From Bacteroidota bacterium (lineage in GTDB: Bacteria > Bacteroidota > Bacteroidia > Flavobacteriales > Flavobacteriaceae), in assembly GCA_023446155.1 (NCBI GenBank), contig JAEXIT010000017.1, positions 248,001-312,000 on the forward strand: a stretch of 64,000 nt of DNA, written 5' to 3'. Each line of letters opens with the position of its first letter. Position 1 is the stretch's first letter. Under the pieces are notes generated by a model. The model searched no databases and was not told the origin of the DNA. It saw nothing but the letters and a program-made list of their open reading frames with translations. Shown piece by piece: positions 58,150 to 64,000 of this stretch. A program made the translations under genes and the position numbers.

Positions 58150-61100
58150 ATGACGAGATTAAAAGATAAAAATACCGTTAAAAGATTTAACAAAATTTCG
58201 ATAGGTCTTGCTTCTCCGGAATCTATTTTGGCAGAATCAAGAGGTGAGGTTTTAAAACCGGAAACCATCAACTATCGTACCCATAAACCAGAGCGTGATG
58301 GTCTTTTCTGCGAGCGAATTTTCGGTCCGGTAAAAGACTTCGAATGTGCCTGCGGAAAATACAAAAGAATCCGTTATAAAGGAATCGTTTGTGACCGTTG
58401 TGGAGTTGAAGTTACTGAGAAAAAAGTACGTAGAGACAGAGTAGGACACATTAACCTGGTGGTGCCCATCGCACACATCTGGTATTTCCGTTCGCTTCCG
58501 AATAAAATCGGATATATCTTAGGATTGCCTTCTAAAAAACTGGATATGATTATTTACTACGAAAGATACGTAGTAATTCAGCCGGGTATTGCAAAAGGAC
58601 CAGACGGAGATACATTAAAGACCCTGGATTTCTTAACAGAAGAGGAATACCTGAACATTCAGGATAGCCTTCCAATGGAGAACCAATATTTAGACGATAC
58701 CGATCCGAACAAATTCATTGCTAAAATGGGTGCGGAATGTATCATGGACTTATTAGCACGTATTGATTTGGATTCGTTATCCTACGATCTACGTCACGCA
58801 GCTAATAACGAAACGTCTAAACAACGTAAAACGGAAGCCTTAAAACGACTACAGGTAGTAGAATCGTTCCGTGAAGCGAACAACAATCGTGAAAACCGTC
58901 CGGAATGGATGATTTTAAAAGTAATTCCGGTTATCCCGCCAGAATTACGTCCGTTGGTGCCGCTTGATGGTGGACGTTTTGCAACATCGGATTTGAACGA
59001 CCTTTACAGACGAGTAATCATCCGTAACAACCGTTTAAAACGATTGATGGAAATCAAAGCACCGGAAGTAATCTTGAGAAACGAAAAACGTATGCTACAG
59101 GAATCGGTAGACTCGTTATTCGATAATACCAGAAAAGCTTCTGCTGTAAAAACAGAATCGAACAGACCATTGAAATCCCTATCGGATTCCTTAAAAGGAA
59201 AACAAGGGCGTTTCCGTCAGAACTTATTAGGAAAACGTGTGGATTATTCAGCGCGTTCGGTAATTGTTGTAGGACCGGAAATGAAATTATTCGAATGTGG
59301 TCTACCAAAAGATATGGCTGCCGAGCTGTACAAACCATTCGTTATTCGTAAATTAATCGAAAGAGGAATTGTTAAAACGGTAAAATCAGCGAAGAAAATT
59401 ATCGACAAAAAAGAGCCGGTAGTATGGGATATCCTTGAAAATGTAATTAAAGGTCACCCGGTATTACTAAACCGTGCTCCTACGTTGCACCGTTTGGGTA
59501 TTCAGGCGTTCCAGCCAAAACTAATCGAAGGTAAAGCGATCCAGTTACACCCGTTAGTGTGTACGGCGTTTAATGCCGATTTCGATGGTGACCAGATGGC
59601 GGTTCACTTACCGCTTGGACCGGAGGCGATTTTGGAAGCACAATTGTTAATGTTGGCTTCTCACAATATCCTTAACCCGGCGAATGGAGCTCCAATCACG
59701 GTACCTTCTCAAGACATGGTTTTGGGTCTGTACTACATGACCAAAGAACGTTTGTCTACGGAAACGCACAAAATCTTAGGAGAAGGATTAACGTTCTATT
59801 CTGCCGAAGAAGTAAACATCGCGTTAAACGAAGGAAAACTGGAGTTGAATGCCCGTGTTAAAATCCGCGCAAAAGATTTTAACGAAAACGGAGAATTAGT
59901 ATATAAAATCATCCAGACAACTGCCGGAAGAGTATTATTTAACGAAGTAGTACCGGAAGCAGCTGGATATATCAATGAAGTATTAACCAAGAAAAGCCTT
60001 AGAGACATTATCGGTAAGATTTTAAGTGTTACCGATGTACCTACTACAGCTGCGTTCTTGGATAATATGAAAGATATGGGATACCGATTCGCTTTCAAAG
60101 GAGGATTGTCCTTCTCTTTGGGAGATATCAAAATCCCGGATCAAAAACAAGATTTGATCGCCGATGCAAACAGTCAGGTTGAAGGAATTTCCATGAACTA
60201 TAACATGGGTCTTATCACCAACAACGAGCGTTACAATCAGGTAATTGACGTGTGGACTTCAACGAATGCATTATTAACGGAGTTAGCGATGAAAAACATT
60301 CGAGAAGACCAACAAGGATTCAACTCGGTGTATATGATGCTTGACTCTGGGGCGAGGGGATCGAAAGAGCAGATCCGTCAGTTAACCGGTATGCGTGGAT
60401 TGATGGCGAAGCCTAAAAAATCGACTGCTGGTGGTGGTGAGATTATCGAAAACCCGATCTTATCGAACTTTAAAGAAGGTCTTTCGATCTTAGAGTACTT
60501 TATCTCGACGCACGGTGCTCGTAAAGGTCTTGCGGATACGGCACTTAAAACGGCCGATGCGGGATACCTTACCAGAAGGTTACACGACGTATCTCAGGAT
60601 GTAATCGTGAACTCTGTGGATTGTGGTACATTACGTGGTGTGGAAGTATCGGCATTGAAAAAGAATGAGGAGATCGTTGAAACATTAGGAGAAAGAATCT
60701 TAGGTCGTGTAGCGTTACAAGATGTAATCAACCCGCTAACAAGCGAAGTATTGGTTGCAGCTGGTGAAGAAATCACCGAAGCTATCGTAAAAGCGATCGA
60801 TGCGTCTCCGGTTGAAAAAGTAGATGTTCGTTCACCGTTAACCTGTGAAGCCGGAAAAGGAATCTGTGCGAAATGTTACGGTCGTAACCTGGCTACCGGA
60901 AAAATGACTCAAAAAGGTGAGGCTGTCGGAGTAATCGCAGCACAATCGATTGGGGAACCGGGAACACAGTTAACACTACGTACATTCCACGTGGGAGGTA
61001 CCGCAGGTAACATCTCTGAAGAATCAAGCATTATCACGAAATTCCGCGGAAGATTAGAGATCGAAGATTTAAAAACCGTTAAAGGGGAAGACAACGAAGG

Positions 61101-62448
61101 TAATACTACCGACATTGTAATTTCACGTTCAACGGAATTGAAATTGATCGACGAAACAACCGGAATCGTATTGAATACACACAATATCCCTTATGGATCA
61201 AGCATCTTTGTAAAAGACGGCGATGTTGTGGAAAAAGGAACAACCATCTGTAAATGGGATCCATATAACGGGGTAATTATTTCCGAGTTTACCGGTAAAG
61301 TAGCTTACGAAGATATCGAGCAAGGACAAACGTTCATGGTTGAAATCGATGAGCAAACCGGATTCCAGGAGAAAGTAATCTCTGAGGGAAGAAATAAAAA
61401 ATTAATCCCTACTTTATTGATCTACGGAAAAGACGGTGAATTGATCCGTTCGTACAACTTACCGGTGGGGGCCCACCTTATGGTTGATGACGGTGAGAAA
61501 ATTAAAGCCGGTAAAATTTTAGTAAAAATCCCACGTCGTTCGTCTAAAGCGGGTGATATCACGGGAGGTCTACCAAGAATTACCGAGTTATTAGAAGCAC
61601 GTAACCCATCGAACCCGGCTGTAGTTTCTGAAATCGACGGAGTGGTTTCTTTTGGTAAAATCAAAAGAGGTAACCGTGAGATCGTGGTAGAGTCGAAGTT
61701 TGGTGAAATTAAAAAATACCTGGTAAAACTTTCCAACCAGATTCTGGTTCAGGAAAACGATTACGTAAGAGCGGGTATGCCATTGTCGGACGGAGCCATT
61801 ACTCCGGATGATATCTTGAGAATTCAGGGACCATCGGCTGTACAACAGTACTTGGTAAATGAAATTCAGGAAGTATACCGTTTACAAGGGGTAAAAATTA
61901 ACGACAAGCACTTTGAGGTTGTAATCCGTCAGATGATGCGTAAAGTACAGATTCAGGATCCGGGAGATACCCTGTTCTTAGAAGATCAGTTGGTTCACAC
62001 CAGCGACTTTATCGTAGAAAACGACAAATTATACGGAATGAAAGTGGTGGAAGATGCAGGAGATTCCGATAACCTGAAAGCAGGACAAATCGTATCGCCA
62101 AGAGAATTGAGAGATGAAAACTCAATCCTGAAACGTAACGATAGAAACCTGGTAGTAGCAAGAGATGTAGTTCCGGCAACGGCAACTCCAATTCTTCAGG
62201 GTATTACAAGAGCATCGTTACAAACGAAGTCGTTTATCTCGGCAGCATCGTTCCAGGAAACAACAAAAGTATTAAACGAAGCCGCAGTAGCTGGAAAAGT
62301 GGACGGATTGGAAGGACTAAAAGAAAACGTTATCGTAGGACACAGAATCCCTGCCGGAACCGGTATGAGAGATTACGATAACATCATCGTAGGTTCTAAA
62401 GAAGAGTTCAATGAATTAATGGCTGCTAAAGAAGAATTTAATTACTAA
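58150..62448 (+). CDS. rpoC: RNA polymerase beta prime subunit
   Basis: 1432 residues. Zinc-binding CACGKYKRIRYKGIVCDRCG near the N-terminus, the catalytic NADFDGDQMAVHLPLG with the three Mg-binding Asp, the bridge-helix and trigger-loop region (LRTFHVGGTAG), and a second Cys cluster, CEAGKGICAKCYGR. It forms the RNA polymerase active site with RpoB. The gene follows 70 nt after rpoB in the normal order and is followed by a DUF3467 gene. Confidence 0.99.
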   Translation: MTRLKDKNTVKRFNKISIGLASPESILAESRGEVLKPETINYRTHKPERDGLFCERIFGPVKDFECACGKYKRIRYKGIVCDRCGVEVTEKKVRRDRVGHINLVVPIAHIWYFRSLPNKIGYILGLPSKKLDMIIYYERYVVIQPGIAKGPDGDTLKTLDFLTEEEYLNIQDSLPMENQYLDDTDPNKFIAKMGAECIMDLLARIDLDSLSYDLRHAANNETSKQRKTEALKRLQVVESFREANNNRENRPEWMILKVIPVIPPELRPLVPLDGGRFATSDLNDLYRRVIIRNNRLKRLMEIKAPEVILRNEKRMLQESVDSLFDNTRKASAVKTESNRPLKSLSDSLKGKQGRFRQNLLGKRVDYSARSVIVVGPEMKLFECGLPKDMAAELYKPFVIRKLIERGIVKTVKSAKKIIDKKEPVVWDILENVIKGHPVLLNRAPTLHRLGIQAFQPKLIEGKAIQLHPLVCTAFNADFDGDQMAVHLPLGPEAILEAQLLMLASHNILNPANGAPITVPSQDMVLGLYYMTKERLSTETHKILGEGLTFYSAEEVNIALNEGKLELNARVKIRAKDFNENGELVYKIIQTTAGRVLFNEVVPEAAGYINEVLTKKSLRDIIGKILSVTDVPTTAAFLDNMKDMGYRFAFKGGLSFSLGDIKIPDQKQDLIADANSQVEGISMNYNMGLITNNERYNQVIDVWTSTNALLTELAMKNIREDQQGFNSVYMMLDSGARGSKEQIRQLTGMRGLMAKPKKSTAGGGEIIENPILSNFKEGLSILEYFISTHGARKGLADTALKTADAGYLTRRLHDVSQDVIVNSVDCGTLRGVEVSALKKNEEIVETLGERILGRVALQDVINPLTSEVLVAAGEEITEAIVKAIDASPVEKVDVRSPLTCEAGKGICAKCYGRNLATGKMTQKGEAVGVIAAQSIGEPGTQLTLRTFHVGGTAGNISEESSIITKFRGRLEIEDLKTVKGEDNEGNTTDIVISRSTELKLIDETTGIVLNTHNIPYGSSIFVKDGDVVEKGTTICKWDPYNGVIISEFTGKVAYEDIEQGQTFMVEIDEQTGFQEKVISEGRNKKLIPTLLIYGKDGELIRSYNLPVGAHLMVDDGEKIKAGKILVKIPRRSSKAGDITGGLPRITELLEARNPSNPAVVSEIDGVVSFGKIKRGNREIVVESKFGEIKKYLVKLSNQILVQENDYVRAGMPLSDGAITPDDILRIQGPSAVQQYLVNEIQEVYRLQGVKINDKHFEVVIRQMMRKVQIQDPGDTLFLEDQLVHTSDFIVENDKLYGMKVVEDAGDSDNLKAGQIVSPRELRDENSILKRNDRNLVVARDVVPATATPILQGITRASLQTKSFISAASFQETTKVLNEAAVAGKVDGLEGLKENVIVGHRIPAGTGMRDYDNIIVGSKEEFNELMAAKEEFNY

Positions 62449-62451
62449 GCC

Positions 62452-62760
62452 ATGAGTGAGAACAAGCAACAAGGTCAAATCAACATTGAGTTGGACGAGC
62501 AAACGGCAGAAGGGATTTATTCCAACCTGGCGATCATCAACCACTCGAATACCGAATTTGTAATTGATTACATCAATATCATGCCGGGTGTGCCAAAAGC
62601 GAAAGTAAAATCGAGAATTATACTAACGCCACAACACGCCAAGCGTTTATTGGGAGCTTTAGCCGAAAATATCAATCGGTTTGAAGCCGCTCACGGTGAA
62701 ATAAAAGAAGCAGAATTGCCTTCTATTCCATTAAATTTCGGACCAACAGGTCAGGCATAA
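62452..62760 (+). CDS. DUF3467 family small protein
   Basis: 102 residues. It contains EGIYSNLAIINHSNTEFVIDYINIMPGVPKAKVKSRIILTPQHAKRLLGAL, the whole family core. It is cytoplasmic with no known function. Its place, three nucleotides after rpoC and ending in a strong terminator, is conserved in Bacteroidota and suggests a link to transcription; that link is inferred only from position. Confidence 0.93.
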   Translation: MSENKQQGQINIELDEQTAEGIYSNLAIINHSNTEFVIDYINIMPGVPKAKVKSRIILTPQHAKRLLGALAENINRFEAAHGEIKEAELPSIPLNFGPTGQA

Positions 62761-62766
62761 TACCGG

Positions 62767-62798
62767 AAAGCCTCTCAGTAATGAGAGGCTTTTTTTTT
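62767..62798 (+). terminator. Terminator of the rpoBC operon
   Basis: AAGCCTCTCA, loop GTAA, TGAGAGGCTT, then a run of nine Ts. Confidence 0.9.
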
Positions 62799-62800
62799 GA

Positions 62801-62835
62801 AACACCTGACAGGTTTTTAAAATCTGTCAGGTGTT
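62801..62835. repeat. Intergenic palindrome, ACCTGAC family, copy 4
   Basis: AACACCTGACAG (62801-62812) is perfectly complementary to CTGTCAGGTGTT (62824-62835), with an A/T loop. It lies immediately after the rpoC operon terminator. The clearest member of a family also seen at 27296, 27363 and 42190. Confidence 0.7.
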
Positions 62836-63073
62836 TTTTATTGCAAAATGCCTTGTTTTTGAATGTGTATTTTTGAAAAAAATCAGGTATTATCATGGTT
62901 TAATCAGAATGTAGTCACAAAAAGAGTGTTTTTTTAAAACAGAGGCAGTTTTTTATAAACTAATTGTGAGAAAATAAAAATATTAAATCTTATTTGTGAT
63001 ATACTTTGTTAAGTGTTAAAATTGTTATAAAATGTTTAAAAATTTAGTAATTTCACTTACTAAATCATTTTGT

Positions 63074-64000
63074 ATGAATAAAAAATACTATTCATTAGGC
63101 AACGAATGCGATTCATTGTTTAATCAAAAAGGAAACCGTGGTTCCACACGGCTTAAGAACATTCGACAGCAGGCCTGTTTAATGTTCTTTTTGTTTTTAG
63201 CTGCGTTTGTGGGCCATGCACAGGTCACAACAAATGGGGGCTCGGGACTAAGTCCTACCTATCCGTCGTTAGCGTCGGCTATAACGGCATTAAATGGAGC
63301 AACTATCTCAAGTCCGGTGACAATTACATTAACCGGGAATGAAACTGCTCCAGCAGGAGGTTATGTGATTACGGCCGAAGGAACATCGACCAATTTGATC
63401 ACCATCTCAGGAAGCACCAGTACGATTACGGCACCAACACCGCAAACGTCAGGAGCGTTAAATGATGCCATTTTTAAATTGGTAGGAGCCGACTGGGTTA
63501 CGATTCAGGGCTTTACGATGACAGAAAATGCAGCGAATACCACAACAACAGCCGGTACGAATAACATGACCGAATGGGGAGTAGCCCTACTTTATGGGTC
63601 TTTGACAAACGGGGCACAAAACAATACTATTCAGAACAACACGATTAGTCTAAACCGGACCTATCAGAATACGTTTGGAATTTACAGTAACTCGACACAC
63701 TCGGCTACAACTCCAACGACTTCGGCTTCGGCTACAGGTACGAACGGAGGGAATCACAATTTAAAAGCGTATACCAACGATATCAGCAATGTAAACATTG
63801 GAATTCTGGTGGTAGGACCTACAGCTGCTGCCGATCATAACATGGGCTTGGATATTGGAGGAACAACAACTGCAACTGGAAATAGCATCACGAATTTCGG
63901 AACAACCGGAACATTTTCAAGCTATGCCAACGTATCCGGTTCTGTGAATGGGGTTTTAGTACGTAACACCCGAAACTTTAATGTTTCTCATAACACCATT
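63074..64000 (+). CDS. Large secreted surface protein, 5' part (runs past window end)
   Basis: I read an open frame of 309 codons with no stop before the window end. It starts at ATG 63074 with a long basic leader, then the signal sequence CLMFFLFLAAFVGHAQ (about residues 35-50). The mature part is rich in Thr, Asn, Gly and Ser. It shows regular repeats of short hydrophobic strands with Asn turns (DAIFKLVGADWVTIQGFTM, NNTIQNNTISLNRTY, VNGVLVRNTRNFNVSHNTI), the look of a parallel beta-helix. By analogy with the 6189-19720 genes it is probably a T9SS substrate, but the C-terminus is not in view. Confidence 0.8.
   Translation, partial: MNKKYYSLGNECDSLFNQKGNRGSTRLKNIRQQACLMFFLFLAAFVGHAQVTTNGGSGLSPTYPSLASAITALNGATISSPVTITLTGNETAPAGGYVITAEGTSTNLITISGSTSTITAPTPQTSGALNDAIFKLVGADWVTIQGFTMTENAANTTTTAGTNNMTEWGVALLYGSLTNGAQNNTIQNNTISLNRTYQNTFGIYSNSTHSATTPTTSASATGTNGGNHNLKAYTNDISNVNIGILVVGPTAAADHNMGLDIGGTTTATGNSITNFGTTGTFSSYANVSGSVNGVLVRNTRNFNVSHNTI

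Overview
The window is chromosomal DNA of a member of the Bacteroidota, most likely Flavobacterium or a close relative in the Flavobacteriaceae. The evidence is: several proteins with type IX secretion system (T9SS) C-terminal sorting domains; a SusC/SusD outer-membrane pair; a PNGase F-type glycoamidase; Bacteroidota-type promoters (TTG, about 18-20 nt, TAnnTTTG); almost no Shine-Dalgarno sequences except a perfect one before rpsU; and a low-GC genome. No IS element, prophage, CRISPR array or integrated island is visible.

Layout. 1-6142: housekeeping and catabolic genes, mostly on the minus strand: rhodanese, phenylalanine hydroxylase, group III truncated haemoglobin, a DUF4136 lipoprotein, urocanate hydratase, a tiny DUF5522 protein, and a divergent small membrane protein with an HExxH motif. 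6189-19720: four related modular secreted proteins of the T9SS (three on minus, one on plus) that share a C-terminal half but differ at the N-terminus. Two of them share a 48-nt upstream block (45/48 identical). 19793-22867: overlapping operon of an ACC deaminase/D-cysteine desulfhydrase-like PLP enzyme, a LysM-glucosaminidase lipoprotein and hemL. 22918-27881: a probable copper locus. A small Cys-rich membrane protein, an MbnP-like lipoprotein, an MbnH-like di-haem peroxidase and a CxxCxC-bearing beta-barrel form its core, flanked on both sides by Spy/CpxP-like small periplasmic proteins. 28062-31995: lysS, a lipoprotein plus lipB, and rnhB. 32194-38690: a SusC-SusD operon with two Calx-beta-like surface lipoproteins and codon use like ribosomal genes. 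38826-47596: putative porin, CBS-domain cystathionine beta-synthase, PNGF-II-type PNGase, DUF2851, PspC-like, helix-hairpin-helix protein and acyl-CoA dehydrogenase. 47765-62760: the translation/transcription block rpsU-xerC-hpf, tRNA-Thr/Tyr/Thr, tuf, tRNA-Trp, secE, nusG, rplK, rplA, rplJ, rplL, rpoB, rpoC and a DUF3467 gene. 63074 to the window end: the 5' part of a large secreted, repeat-rich adhesin-like protein.

How it works together. The secreted T9SS proteins, SusCD operon, porin and PNGase describe a cell surface geared to macromolecule capture and glycoprotein processing. The copper locus would put a lipoprotein metal-binder, its tryptophan-oxidising di-haem partner and an outer-membrane barrel in the envelope. 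The last third is the conserved core for making ribosomes and RNA polymerase; rpsU carries the unusual strong Shine-Dalgarno expected for bS21 autocontrol in this phylum. All functional statements rest on reading the sequence and recalled family knowledge; no database search was run.
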